Source of the DNA: Desulfoscipio gibsoniae DSM 7213 | GTDB taxonomy: Bacteria; Bacillota; Desulfotomaculia; Desulfotomaculales; Desulfallaceae | Assembly: GCF_000233715.2 (NCBI RefSeq) | Contig: NC_021184.1 | Span: 4,150,001 to 4,214,000 of the forward strand | Reading direction: 5' to 3' | Length of the DNA: 64,000 nucleotides | Part shown: piece by piece, positions 54,780-63,870 of the stretch | Numbering within the stretch: the stretch's first letter is position 1 | Layout of the letters: every line of letters begins with the position of its first letter | The notes under the pieces: model-generated | Told to the model about the DNA's origin: nothing | Database searches by the model: none | The model's input: the letters and a program-made list of their open reading frames with translations, nothing else | Position numbers and translations under genes: made by a program

Positions 54780-55814
54780 ATGAAAGCAGCCGTAGTACAC
54801 GGCATGAACGATATTCGCATTGAAGATGTGCCCCGCCCACAGCCCGCTCCCGGAGAAGTGGTAATCAAAGTGCGGGCTGCGGGGATTTGCGCCACTGATG
54901 TTAAAATGCTGCTGGGCCAGGGTTTGCCCAAAAACTTACCCACCATCCTGGGCCACGAAGTGGCGGGAGAGATTTATGAGGTGGGGCGGGGAGTAACGGG
55001 GCTCGCCCCGGGGCAGCGGGTGGCTGCTTACCCTATTGCGGTATGCGGCGATTGTTTTTATTGTCGCCGGAACAGGCATAACCTGTGCGAAAGGGAATTC
55101 GGTCTGGGGCATGGTGCGGACGGTGCTTTTGCAGAGTTTGTGCGCCTTCCGGGTCAAATAGTGGCCATTGGTGGAATCAGCGAGCTGGAGCCGCAGGTTT
55201 CATTTGAGCAGGCGGCAATGGCTGAGCCCCTTTCCTGCTGTTTGGCCGCAGCCAGGACGGCGGGTGTGACCACAGGGGATGTGGTACTGGTGATCGGTGC
55301 CGGGCCAATGGGTCTGTTTCACCTGAAAGCGGCACAGTGGGCAGGTGCGCAAGTGATTATGGCCGATGTACTGGAAGAGCGGTTGGCCACAGCCCGCCGC
55401 ATGGGGGCGGACTACTGCATCAACACCGGCAGCAGTGATTTGGTGTCCCTGGTTGGGGAAATTACCGGAGGACGTGGCGCCGACCTGGTGATTGCCGCTT
55501 TGGGCATCCCCGCGGTAATGGAAAAGTATCTGCCCGCCGTACGTAAAGGGGGCATATTCAATATCTTCGGCGGGCCCCCGGCGGGGCAGCCGCTTACCAT
55601 AGACCCGCGCTGGCTCCACTATGGAGAGATTACCATTACCGGCACCTTTGCCTCAACTCCGGCGGACTTTCACCGCGCCCTGGAGCTGATTACCAGCGGT
55701 GCGATTGAAGTTAAGGATATGATTTCCCACCGCTTCAGCCTGGATAACATGCTGGACGCCGTGGATCAAGTAAAACAGCAAAAAATGATTAAAGGCGTTG
55801 TGCTGTTCAGCTAG
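54780..55814 (+). CDS. Zinc-dependent medium-chain dehydrogenase
   Basis: 344 residues. Catalytic zinc site around GICATDVKMLLGQG and GHEVAGE; structural zinc loop CGDCFYCRRNRHNLC; Rossmann motif VLVIGAGPMGLFHLKAAQ. Sorbitol/threonine-dehydrogenase group. It would oxidise a sugar-like alcohol or reduce a keto group with NAD(P). Two bases after the TrpF-like stop, hence coupled. Confidence 0.92.
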   Translation: MKAAVVHGMNDIRIEDVPRPQPAPGEVVIKVRAAGICATDVKMLLGQGLPKNLPTILGHEVAGEIYEVGRGVTGLAPGQRVAAYPIAVCGDCFYCRRNRHNLCEREFGLGHGADGAFAEFVRLPGQIVAIGGISELEPQVSFEQAAMAEPLSCCLAAARTAGVTTGDVVLVIGAGPMGLFHLKAAQWAGAQVIMADVLEERLATARRMGADYCINTGSSDLVSLVGEITGGRGADLVIAALGIPAVMEKYLPAVRKGGIFNIFGGPPAGQPLTIDPRWLHYGEITITGTFASTPADFHRALELITSGAIEVKDMISHRFSLDNMLDAVDQVKQQKMIKGVVLFS

Positions 55815-55840
55815 CGCTTTTCAGGAAAGGGGATTTAAGC

Positions 55841-56644
55841 ATGGACGGCATACAAATGCGCTTGCGTAAAATATTTCGCCAGGAAACGGGACGCTCACTG
55901 ATAGTGGCCGTGGATCACGGAATGGCCCTGGGGCCCATGACGGGCCTCGTCGACATTAAAGAGACCATTGAACGGTTGGATGCCACGGGGCTGGTGGATA
56001 CCTGGCTGTTAACCAAAGGGGTTTTTAAATATGCCTTTAATCCCCGGGGATGCCCGGGCACGCTGCTGCGCATCAGCGGCGGGGCCACCATTGCAGGGCC
56101 CGAACTAACCAGAGAAGGGCTCACCGGTACCGTGGAAGAAGGCCTGGCGCTGGGGGTTGACGGCGTGGCGGTGTCGGCTTTTGTCGGCTCCCCCTATGAG
56201 CATGAAACGCTGATTAACCTGGCCGCTGTGGCGAGCCAGTGCCGGCGCTGGAATATGCCCCTGCTGGGTGTAGTTGGAGTTGGTAAAATTAATGAGGATA
56301 AAAAACAAGACCCCCGCTTTATCGCCCTGGGGGCCAGGGTGGCGGCAGAACACGGTGCCGACCTGGTGAAGACTTACTACACCGAAAAGGATTTCGACCG
56401 GGTGGTGGCGGGCTGCCCCGTACCGGTGCTGATTGCCGGCGGCCCCAAGTGTGAAACCGACCTGGACACCCTGAAAATGGTGCACGGGGCCATCCAGGGC
56501 GGAGCCCGGGGCATTGTCATGGGACGAAACATCTGGCAAAGCCCCCACCCCGAGGCGCTGCTAACCGCTGTGGACGGCATTATCCACCGGAACATGGATG
56601 TGCAGGAGGCCTTTGTGGAACTCCTCAGAGAAAAGCAAAATTAA
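55841..56644 (+). CDS. DhnA/LsrF-type class I aldolase
   Basis: 267 residues. Motifs of the DhnA-type fructose-bisphosphate aldolase group: IVAVDHGMALGP, catalytic-lysine strand ADLVKTYYTEKDF, PVLIAGGPKCETDL and the phosphate-binding GGARGIVMGRNIWQ. The family also contains ADH synthase (2-amino-3,7-dideoxyheptulosonate) and LsrF, so it may condense or cleave a sugar phosphate. AGGAAAGGGG precedes ATG 55841. Last gene of the operon; a terminator follows. Confidence 0.85.
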   Translation: MDGIQMRLRKIFRQETGRSLIVAVDHGMALGPMTGLVDIKETIERLDATGLVDTWLLTKGVFKYAFNPRGCPGTLLRISGGATIAGPELTREGLTGTVEEGLALGVDGVAVSAFVGSPYEHETLINLAAVASQCRRWNMPLLGVVGVGKINEDKKQDPRFIALGARVAAEHGADLVKTYYTEKDFDRVVAGCPVPVLIAGGPKCETDLDTLKMVHGAIQGGARGIVMGRNIWQSPHPEALLTAVDGIIHRNMDVQEAFVELLREKQN

Positions 56645-56798
56645 AAGCAGGGAATGGCATTTAAATAATTCAATGCACATAAGATTATGCTATGATGTAA
56701 AGTTTCACGGCCACATAAGCGATGTCAATATGCGACTTTATTCTTCTATGGCAATTGGAAATTTTGCGTAGCAGCTATTACGCGTTATTTATGATTAA

Positions 56799-56837
56799 GG
56801 CTCAAAATCAGGGGTTACCTGACATTGAGCCTTTTTT
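56799..56837 (+). terminator. Intrinsic terminator of the four-gene operon
   Basis: GGCTCAA ... TTGAGCC with inner CAGG/CCTG pairing, then TTTTTTC. About 155 bp after the aldolase stop. Confidence 0.8.
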
Positions 56838-56879
56838 CTCCCGCAAATCCCCCTATTAGACCCTTTAAGAACCTTCGCC

Positions 56880-56928
56880 GTGCTTCCCCCGCGTTTTCAA
56901 TAAGGAAGCAAGAAAACCGTCCCCGCGC
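56880..56928 (-). repeat. Dispersed repeat family A, copy at 56.9 kb
   Basis: GGAAGCAAGAAAACCGTCCC followed by CGCGC (56904-56928), with a partial GTGCTTCCCCCGCG arm at 56880-56893. Confidence 0.65.
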
Positions 56929-56972
56929 TCCCCAAAGGTAAATATTGGAGATCAAAAATTGAAGGATTTTGT

Positions 56973-57017
56973 AGGTAATTGTAGAAATGTACCTCCTTGA
57001 TGACATAAATAAGGAGG
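56973..57017 (+). promoter_or_regulatory. Possible ribosome-site-sequestering hairpin
   Basis: CCTCCTT (56992-56998) is the exact complement of the ribosome site AAGGAGG (57011-57017) of the secreted protein; an alternative pair AGGTA (56973-56977) / TACCT (56990-56994) would free it. A two-state leader is suggested, not shown. Confidence 0.4.
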
Positions 57018-57029
57018 GTATCCCAGTAA

Positions 57030-59615
57030 ATGATTAGTTTGAAAAAAATTTGTATCACGCTGGTTGTTGCACTATTGTTTTTAGTACCAGCACAGTATGC
57101 AGATGCCGCAATCGATGCAAGCACTTTAAAGAAATTATTTGATCAGGTAGACAACGAATCCAAATGGAGAACTAGTAGTAATAAGCCGGACGGTTATGAG
57201 ATAACCTATACCGATGGTTACGTTATGCGCGCCTATCTGTTGATGTATCAGTCCACGGGGGATAAGCAGTATCTGAATAAATTTATTAGTTTTGCCGATA
57301 GCGTCCTGGCGCGCCGGGATAATGTAGTAGGCAAGACTGATTTTCGTGGTTTAAGACTGCCGGGCTGGAGCAGTAACCATTTTGATCCAAAACAAAATAT
57401 GCATTATGCAATGGCTACAGGCATAATTGCCACGCCGCTGGCCCAGTTTGCCACAGTGGTGAAAAGTGATCCTGCTTTAGCTAACTATAAAACTAAAGCA
57501 AATATCTATGTGCAGGCAGCCAAGGATGCCATGGCCATCCACGATAAGCCAAGCAACTCTCAATACATTTATAGCGATAATAACTGGATTGAAGATAGCA
57601 ACACTTTATATCTAAGAAGACCTGTGAACATGAATGTAGCCTATGGCAGTGCCCTGCTGGCTATTTACGAGGCCACGGGGGACAAGGCATACTACGACAA
57701 GGGGAAAAAGATAGCCAATTACTTTAAACCGTTACTTACCGTAAACCCGTCCACCAGCGGCTATTACTGGAAGTATTTCCCCGGTCATTCTTCGTACGGT
57801 AATGTTATTGAAGATTTAAGTCACTCTACGCTAGGTGCCGAGTTTGCTTACCTGGCTTATAAAAACGGTATCTATAATAGTACAGACATGCAAAGACTAG
57901 CTAATACTGCCAATAAGACCCTGGCTAAAAGTAATGGTTCTGTCGCCAATCGCTTAGATGGCAGCGGTGTCAGCACCCAGCCCGGATTATATTTACACTG
58001 GTTGTGGTTTGAGCCCTGGGCGCCATCTATTTTAGATAAGGCCTATAATATCGTTAAAAGCAGGACTTCAACATATCCTATGGAACTTACCGGGATAGCC
58101 ATGTTAAACTATTTTAATTCCCACGGGGATGTCCCTGCTCCCGGTCCAGACCCTGAACCGGATCCGGATCCTGAACCGACACCACCAACAGATACCCAGC
58201 GGCCTGTGGTTAAAATAAACGCACCGGCCAGTGGCGGACAGTTAAATGGCACTGCAGTATTCCAAGTTTCTGCCAGCGATAACGTTGGTGTGGACAACCT
58301 GGTCCTGGGCTACGGACCAAGTGCAAACGGCCCGTGGACCGAGGTAAAAGGCGCTTCTGAATTGAAAAGCGGCACCGATGCCAGCGGTAATTGGCAGCTA
58401 AGCTGGGATGTCTCCGGCCTCAAAGACGGCACTTACTATGTGTTGGCCAGGGCCACAGATGCAGCCGGCAATATGGGCTTCTCAACCCCGTTCTCTTACG
58501 AAGTGAAGAACACTGTTCCCGATACCCAGCGGCCTGTAGTTAAGATTACCGCACCGGCCAGCGGCGCACAATTAAATGGTACTGCGGTGTTCCAGGTTAC
58601 TGCAAGCGATAACGTTGGTGTGGACAACCTGGTCCTGGGATACGGACCAAGTGCAAACGGCCCGTGGACCGAGGTAAAAGGCACTTCTGAGTTGAAAAGC
58701 GGCACCGATGCCAGCGGTAATTGGCAGCTAAGCTGGGATGTCTCCGGCCTCAAAGACGGCACTTACTATGTGTTGGCCAGGGCCACAGATGCAGCCGGCA
58801 ATATGGGCTTCTCAACCCCGTTCTCTTACGAAGTGAAGAACACTGTTCCCGATACCCAGCGGCCTGTGGTTAAGATTACCGCACCGGCCAGCGGCGCACA
58901 ATTAAATGGCACTGCGGTGTTCCAGGTTACTGCAAGCGATAACGTTGGTGTGGACAACCTGGTCCTGGGATACGGACCCAGCGCAAACGGCCCGTGGACC
59001 GAGGTAAAAGGCGCTTCTGAGTTGAAAAGCGGCACCGATGCCAGCGGTAACTGGCAGCTAAACTGGGATGTCTCCGGCCTCAAAGACGGCACTTACTATG
59101 TGTTGGCCAAGGCCATAGATGCAGCCGGGAATATGGGCTTCTCGGCACCGTTGACCTACGAAGTAAAGAATCAGGCCCAGGCCCCGGCACCAGCGGGTAA
59201 CCTGATTGAAAATGGTGACTTTAGCGCTGGTCTGCAGGGCTGGCTGAACAAGAATAACTCAGCCAAAATTAGCCGTGATTCCAGCGGTAATCCGGCATTA
59301 ACCAATACGTTCAACTACGATTTTTTCCAGGAAATCAACCTACAGCCCGGCAATTATAAACTAAATGCCCGGACCTATGCGGGTACTTCCCAAAAAGCAG
59401 CTATGATTGTAATTATGTTTTATCACCGTGACGGCAGCCATACAACAGATTACGTATTCAAGCACCAGCATACCGGCAAGGGCTGGCAATCCATAAATGA
59501 AATGAATATAAAAGTACCGGCCACAGTAGTTAAGGCCAGGATATTCCTGACCGTGGAGTCGGGTGATAACGGTTACCATCACTTTGATGATGTAACATTA
59601 ACAGCAGTTAAGTAA
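57030..59615 (+). CDS. Secreted toroid/Ig-repeat/carbohydrate-binding protein
   Basis: 861 residues. Signal peptide 1-27 (cleavage after QYADA); residues 30-370 an alpha/alpha-toroid-like domain (GYVMRAYLLMYQSTGDKQYL, ALLAIYEATGDKAYYDKG) of the six-hairpin glycosidase/lyase kind; linker PGPDPEPDPDPEPTPP (371-386); three 110-residue Ig-like repeats (388-717) each opening DTQRPVVKI; C-terminal beta-sandwich (about 725-861, ENGDFSAGLQGWL ... YHHFDDVTLTAV) similar to carbohydrate-binding modules. Probably an extracellular polysaccharide-active enzyme; no catalytic residues are identified with confidence. AAGGAGGG lies about 12 bases before ATG 57030. Confidence 0.75.
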   Translation: MISLKKICITLVVALLFLVPAQYADAAIDASTLKKLFDQVDNESKWRTSSNKPDGYEITYTDGYVMRAYLLMYQSTGDKQYLNKFISFADSVLARRDNVVGKTDFRGLRLPGWSSNHFDPKQNMHYAMATGIIATPLAQFATVVKSDPALANYKTKANIYVQAAKDAMAIHDKPSNSQYIYSDNNWIEDSNTLYLRRPVNMNVAYGSALLAIYEATGDKAYYDKGKKIANYFKPLLTVNPSTSGYYWKYFPGHSSYGNVIEDLSHSTLGAEFAYLAYKNGIYNSTDMQRLANTANKTLAKSNGSVANRLDGSGVSTQPGLYLHWLWFEPWAPSILDKAYNIVKSRTSTYPMELTGIAMLNYFNSHGDVPAPGPDPEPDPDPEPTPPTDTQRPVVKINAPASGGQLNGTAVFQVSASDNVGVDNLVLGYGPSANGPWTEVKGASELKSGTDASGNWQLSWDVSGLKDGTYYVLARATDAAGNMGFSTPFSYEVKNTVPDTQRPVVKITAPASGAQLNGTAVFQVTASDNVGVDNLVLGYGPSANGPWTEVKGTSELKSGTDASGNWQLSWDVSGLKDGTYYVLARATDAAGNMGFSTPFSYEVKNTVPDTQRPVVKITAPASGAQLNGTAVFQVTASDNVGVDNLVLGYGPSANGPWTEVKGASELKSGTDASGNWQLNWDVSGLKDGTYYVLAKAIDAAGNMGFSAPLTYEVKNQAQAPAPAGNLIENGDFSAGLQGWLNKNNSAKISRDSSGNPALTNTFNYDFFQEINLQPGNYKLNARTYAGTSQKAAMIVIMFYHRDGSHTTDYVFKHQHTGKGWQSINEMNIKVPATVVKARIFLTVESGDNGYHHFDDVTLTAVK
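58191..59180 (+). repeat. Three tandem 330-bp coding repeats
   Basis: Units begin GATACCCAGCGGCCTGT at 58191, 58521 and 58851. They are nearly identical over long stretches, pointing to recent duplication or gene conversion, and keep frame (110 codons). The last unit drifts near 59100-59180. Confidence 0.92.
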
Positions 59616-59672
59616 AGTATTACTAAAACGCGGGTGGCAAAATTATGCATGAAAATTGTTCATAAACATGTT

Positions 59673-59701
59673 AAAGGGGGCGTTTGCTTAACGCCCCCTT
59701 T
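59673..59701. terminator. Bidirectional intrinsic terminator
   Basis: AAAGGGGGCGTT / AACGCCCCCTTT, 12-bp perfect stem with 5-nt loop, between the convergent genes at 57030 and 59704. Confidence 0.88.
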
Positions 59702-59703
59702 AA

Positions 59704-60954
59704 TTAATTTACAGGGATATACAGTATTTGACCAACTTCAAGGCGATTGGGGTCTATAATATTGTTTTCATCGATTAAAGTATCCAGATTGACCCCAAAT
59801 TGTTCGGCTATTGCGGATGCTGTATCTCCGGCTTTTACTACATATTCGGTATGGTTATCCAGATATCCACGTGAATTTTCTGTTTGGGTCTGTGTTAAAT
59901 CTTTTAATTCCTCATCAGTGGCTAATTTCATAGATATGTCGTCGAAGTCACAGGCTACGGAACTGGAGTCATCATTGGCCAGCAGGTAGATTCTGGCCTG
60001 GTGAATACCGGCGGGTATCCTAATAACTTCGGTTACATCATTCCATTCATTGTTCGTGTGAAAGCGCACAATATTATAAAATTCCGGAATCCTTAGACCC
60101 TGGTCATCTAAAAAGATTACTTTTATGCGGGTAGGCACCTGATTATCCGGTGTTCTGGTTTTAGCCCTAATCACATAGGTCTTTTCAGGTTCCACCTCAA
60201 GCTGCTGGTAAAGGCTCCAGTTATATCCGTTCCTTAGAAATTTATTATTTTCTTCTTCGTTAATTAAAGAAGATTCTCCAATCCAACCAAATAACCCCAG
60301 TTCAAAATCACCGTTAGTTAATAATTCATTTTGGTCCACTTGCATGTTTTTACGATCACCTATGGCACTGTTTCTAATAATTACAATATTATCAAAGCAA
60401 TGATAGCCTTTAGGGTCATTGGTTAACAGGTGTATTTTAGTTATCGCGGCCTTATCGGGTATAGCAATATATTGTTGGGCAATATCTTCCCAACCGGTGC
60501 CAGCATGGGTATGCCTGATATCATAATATTGAAGCAGTTTATTTCCATTAATATCATGGAATGTAAAAACAATTCTGGCCGGCCCCTCCGCAGTTCCCTT
60601 CTTGGTTTGCGCATTTATTTGATAGGTCGTATGTGGAAGCAAGTTCATATCTTGCCTGATATCCCAACTGGCGTTGTTAATTATATAATGATTATTATTT
60701 TCATCCTGTTGTATTGCATATCTATTGTTCCAACCAACACCACCTTGTTCAAAATCACCATTAATAATAACAGGTTTTTCTAAGAAGATGCTATCAGGAT
60801 CCTCGATATTGTCCGGTGCATTCTCAACAACATCATTTGGATTGGTTACAGAATTGGCTGGAGACTGGGAATCAAGTTTGTTATAAATAAAATAGAGGAC
60901 TGCCAGAGCAAAAATTGCGGTTAAAACTATAACTATTAAACTTTTTCCTTTAAT
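59704..60954 (-). CDS. Membrane-anchored LysM protein with two sugar-binding-like modules
   Basis: The frame from ATG 60648 is clearly continued upstream: KGKSLIVIVLTAIFALAVLYFIYNK is an N-terminal membrane anchor, followed by an acidic linker and INGDFEQGGVGWNN, the start of the first module. The only start with a ribosome site is ATT 60952-60954, nine bases after AAAGGAGG, giving 416 residues. Two beta-sandwich modules (each with NGDFE-x-G-x2-GW) precede a C-terminal LysM (EYVVKAGDTASAIAEQFGV ... GQILYIPVN). Likely wall-associated. ATT initiation is rare, so sequencing error or another start remain possible. Confidence 0.7.
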   Translation of the reverse strand: MKGKSLIVIVLTAIFALAVLYFIYNKLDSQSPANSVTNPNDVVENAPDNIEDPDSIFLEKPVIINGDFEQGGVGWNNRYAIQQDENNNHYIINNASWDIRQDMNLLPHTTYQINAQTKKGTAEGPARIVFTFHDINGNKLLQYYDIRHTHAGTGWEDIAQQYIAIPDKAAITKIHLLTNDPKGYHCFDNIVIIRNSAIGDRKNMQVDQNELLTNGDFELGLFGWIGESSLINEEENNKFLRNGYNWSLYQQLEVEPEKTYVIRAKTRTPDNQVPTRIKVIFLDDQGLRIPEFYNIVRFHTNNEWNDVTEVIRIPAGIHQARIYLLANDDSSSVACDFDDISMKLATDEELKDLTQTQTENSRGYLDNHTEYVVKAGDTASAIAEQFGVNLDTLIDENNIIDPNRLEVGQILYIPVN

Positions 60955-61093
60955 CTTTTTTCTCCTCCTTTTAATTAAAATATAGAAAAACAGGAACGGA
61001 TAATTTACATTATGCTTTTATAGTCAGTTATGACATTAAACATCAACATGCAGTAAATGGAAAAACAATGTTACGATATGATCAGCTAATTAC

Positions 61094-62608
61094 TTAATCT
61101 TTAGGTTCCTGTTTTCGCAAGCGCCCGGCCACCGCAAGCAGGTTTTTCAGATCTTGGGGATAAAACATAGTATTAATAACCAGCGTAACAGTGACCGCAA
61201 TGAATGTGATTTCGCAAGCATAAATACACCATTTCACATAGTTGTCTATAACCATATCGGGTAGAAATTTTGCCAAAGTAACAGTGATTATAACTGCTAA
61301 AATATTTACTATGCATCTATTAGCGAACTGCCACATACTCCTGTGCAATATATGCTTTGAAAGATACATTACATACTGGATCGTTCTAAAAAGCATGGCG
61401 CACAGAGTTGCAATGGCAACTCCTATTAAGCCATAAAGTATTACTAAAGCAACAGATAATATAATATTGATAAATGCTTCAACAAAGGCGCCGTTTCTCG
61501 TTTGTTTAAAATGACCCGCAGCCAGTGTCACAACATGATATGGAAGTCTAATGCAATATATTGCCTCCGCTAATGTTAAAATATAGGCAAACGCCGGCCG
61601 GTAGTAATTAACATCAGATATACCGCTTATATATACCGATACAAAGGGCAGCACCAGTAAACCCACACTGGTGAACAAGATAGTGGTAACAACAAATGAA
61701 ATAAACTCATACAAGCGAAAATTTTTGTCCAATGCCACTGTTTCATTTTTGGCGATTATATTGCCAAAACCAGCTTCCAAACCAGATGAAAAAGTGGTCA
61801 TTATTTTTTCTATCCCAGAAACCACCATATAGTATACTGAATACACCGATACTTCTTTAATGTTTGTGAATAATGTCAGCACCACTACATCCGCGTGCGT
61901 ATGCAAAAAAAAAGCTAAATGATGCCCAAGCCCATCCCACCTTTGTTTAATCGCCATATTATCGGCGGCACAGTTGCTGATTATTTTGTATTTCCTCTTG
62001 ACATAAATATTTAGCATAACCGGTCTGATGATAAGTATAATTGCGCTGCCGAGCATTACAATGTGGATACCGGCTCCGATTTCAACAAGAATTATCACTA
62101 AAACCGTATTAATAATTGTCGTAAATATTTGCAACATTGAAGCTATATACCTTTTCTGATCCGCCTGCAGTAAAACTTGGTAGGTGATGCCAAAATAATA
62201 TTGTACAAATGTACTGGCACCGATAATTAACACCAGTATAAAAGTAAACAGCCATTCAAAATCATTCCCTACCAAAAACGGGAATAGTCCTGCGACAAGT
62301 AGGGAGTATCCAATAAATATTAACGCTATTATTTTAAAAAAATTTTCCGTCGCTTTAACGATAGCACTAACCGAATCTGAATTATTATTTGCCAATGGTT
62401 TATAAAGGGCTGCTCTCACAACACCGCCCACACCAAACTCAAGCAGAGTAATATACCCTAAAAACTGTTTTATGGAGTATACCAACCCATTAACACTTGA
62501 ACCAAATGATCCTATGATCAGTCTTGGGATGATAAAACCACAGATTATTGTCAGTATCTGTAATGCCAATGAGGCTACGGTATTATACAATGCTTTTCTG
62601 CTGCGCAT
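61094..62608 (-). CDS. Polysaccharide flippase (Wzx/MATE-like)
   Basis: About 504 residues with 12-14 hydrophobic segments and charged loops, of the MVF/oligosaccharide-flippase group (RSRKALYNTVASLALQI, PRLIIGSFGSSVNGLVYSI). It would move undecaprenyl-linked glycans across the membrane. ATG 62608 is preferred (GGAAGAG six bases upstream) over TTG 62626. It follows the glycosyltransferase by 14 bp on the same strand, forming a surface-polysaccharide operon. Confidence 0.85.
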   Translation of the reverse strand: MRSRKALYNTVASLALQILTIICGFIIPRLIIGSFGSSVNGLVYSIKQFLGYITLLEFGVGGVVRAALYKPLANNNSDSVSAIVKATENFFKIIALIFIGYSLLVAGLFPFLVGNDFEWLFTFILVLIIGASTFVQYYFGITYQVLLQADQKRYIASMLQIFTTIINTVLVIILVEIGAGIHIVMLGSAIILIIRPVMLNIYVKRKYKIISNCAADNMAIKQRWDGLGHHLAFFLHTHADVVVLTLFTNIKEVSVYSVYYMVVSGIEKIMTTFSSGLEAGFGNIIAKNETVALDKNFRLYEFISFVVTTILFTSVGLLVLPFVSVYISGISDVNYYRPAFAYILTLAEAIYCIRLPYHVVTLAAGHFKQTRNGAFVEAFINIILSVALVILYGLIGVAIATLCAMLFRTIQYVMYLSKHILHRSMWQFANRCIVNILAVIITVTLAKFLPDMVIDNYVKWCIYACEITFIAVTVTLVINTMFYPQDLKNLLAVAGRLRKQEPKD

Positions 62609-62622
62609 GTTAAACTCTTCCT

Positions 62623-63522
62623 TCAATGTTTTACGGAAAAGAAAAACTTGGCGATATACTTCAAGTAGGCAAGATTACGCTTAACCGCAAATGGGGCCAG
62701 CTTAACGGACTGCCAGTATATTGCTATTGTTTTTCTTCTATCACCCAGTAGAAGATAAAATGGAGTGAGCATCATCAGCCGTACACTTTTAGCCTTCCTG
62801 TGGGTATTTAAGTAGTCCTCATATTTTTTATTAATGGCCTGTATACCTTGAAGCTTACTTTCAGGATTTGTGCTAATTCTCTCTCCGTCATGAGCATAAT
62901 AAATAACCAGTGGCTCATCTACAAAATTAACCTGATACTTAAGCGATATTCTCAGCCACATATCGTGGTCTTGCGATGATCGCATAGCGGTATCAAACAG
63001 CCCGCATTCTTCAAAGCACTCCCGCCTGACCAAAACAAAAGAAGTTGAGCCGATAAAGTTGCTTAATATTAAATCGTCAAAAACGCTGCCAACCAAATTT
63101 TGCCCGGGAATCAACCTGGTGGTTTGAGTTGTGGCATCAAAAATTTTATATCCACAATATACAATACCAATACTTGGACCGGTCATCTTAGCCATTTGCT
63201 TGTGCAGTTTTTCCGGCAACCATTCATCGTCATCATCCAAAAAGGCAATAAATTTCCCCCTGGAAGCCTCAATGCCCGTGTTTCTTGCCGCACAGCCGCC
63301 CATGTTTTGCTCATGTTTAATATAGCTTACGCGACGATCATTCAAGCTTTTTATCGTTGCTTCAACCGCTCCCCGTTCAGCAAAATCAGCCGGACTATCA
63401 TCTACAACTATTATTTCTATATTTTTGTAGGATTGGTTTATCACACTCTCCAAAGCTCTCTTCACCATTGGCGGTGGACGTTTATATGTAGGAATTACCA
63501 CACTGATCAAAGATTCTTCCAT
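62623..63522 (-). CDS. Family 2 glycosyltransferase
   Basis: About 299 residues. GT-A fold: VVIPTYKRPPPM start, IVVDDSPAD, the GKFIAFLDDDDEWLPEKL DXD metal site, and a QDHDMWLRI acceptor motif. It adds a nucleotide-sugar-derived residue to a lipid-linked or surface glycan. ATG 63522 follows GGGAGAGG; TTG 63531 is too close. First gene of the pair with the flippase. Confidence 0.93.
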   Translation of the reverse strand: MEESLISVVIPTYKRPPPMVKRALESVINQSYKNIEIIVVDDSPADFAERGAVEATIKSLNDRRVSYIKHEQNMGGCAARNTGIEASRGKFIAFLDDDDEWLPEKLHKQMAKMTGPSIGIVYCGYKIFDATTQTTRLIPGQNLVGSVFDDLILSNFIGSTSFVLVRRECFEECGLFDTAMRSSQDHDMWLRISLKYQVNFVDEPLVIYYAHDGERISTNPESKLQGIQAINKKYEDYLNTHRKAKSVRLMMLTPFYLLLGDRRKTIAIYWQSVKLAPFAVKRNLAYLKYIAKFFFSVKH

Positions 63523-63599
63523 AATAAGCAAGCCTCTCCCGGGGATTCATTACCAGCCTGAGTTATAATACGTTAAAATGAACAAGGATGTTACAAAAC

Positions 63600-63870
63600 C
63601 GGGGGCAGGACAGGGGGACGTTTCGTTTGTCTCATCCAATGGTGAGACATAAGGGGACGAGACTGGGGGTTGTTTCATTTGTCTTAACAGATGGGGAACA
63701 GTGGTGGACGGGAAAGTTTCATTTGACTTGGGGGGAGGGAATTCAAAGGGACACAAAGACGAGATAATAGGAGTTTTCGTTTGTCTTTGAAATGAAATAA
63801 CGATTACGGAAAGGTGGTGGGGCGGAACAAGAACGTTTCCACCTAAGACACACGAAACGCCCCCCTGTCT
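63600..63870. repeat. Degenerate G-rich/CTTTGTCT repeats
   Basis: Repeated degraded units of the form GGGGGACGTTTCGTTTGTCT at about 63613, 63655, 63700, 63755 and, inverted, near 63820-63880 (GAACGTTTCC ... GAAACGCCCCCCTGTCTCC). A 345-bp minus-strand frame across it is not a gene. From 63880 to 64000 the sequence is AT-rich without a visible gene. Confidence 0.55.

Noticed and set aside
55200-55619. A 139-codon minus frame antisense to the dehydrogenase
   Set aside because: Shadow of an unmistakable zinc dehydrogenase.
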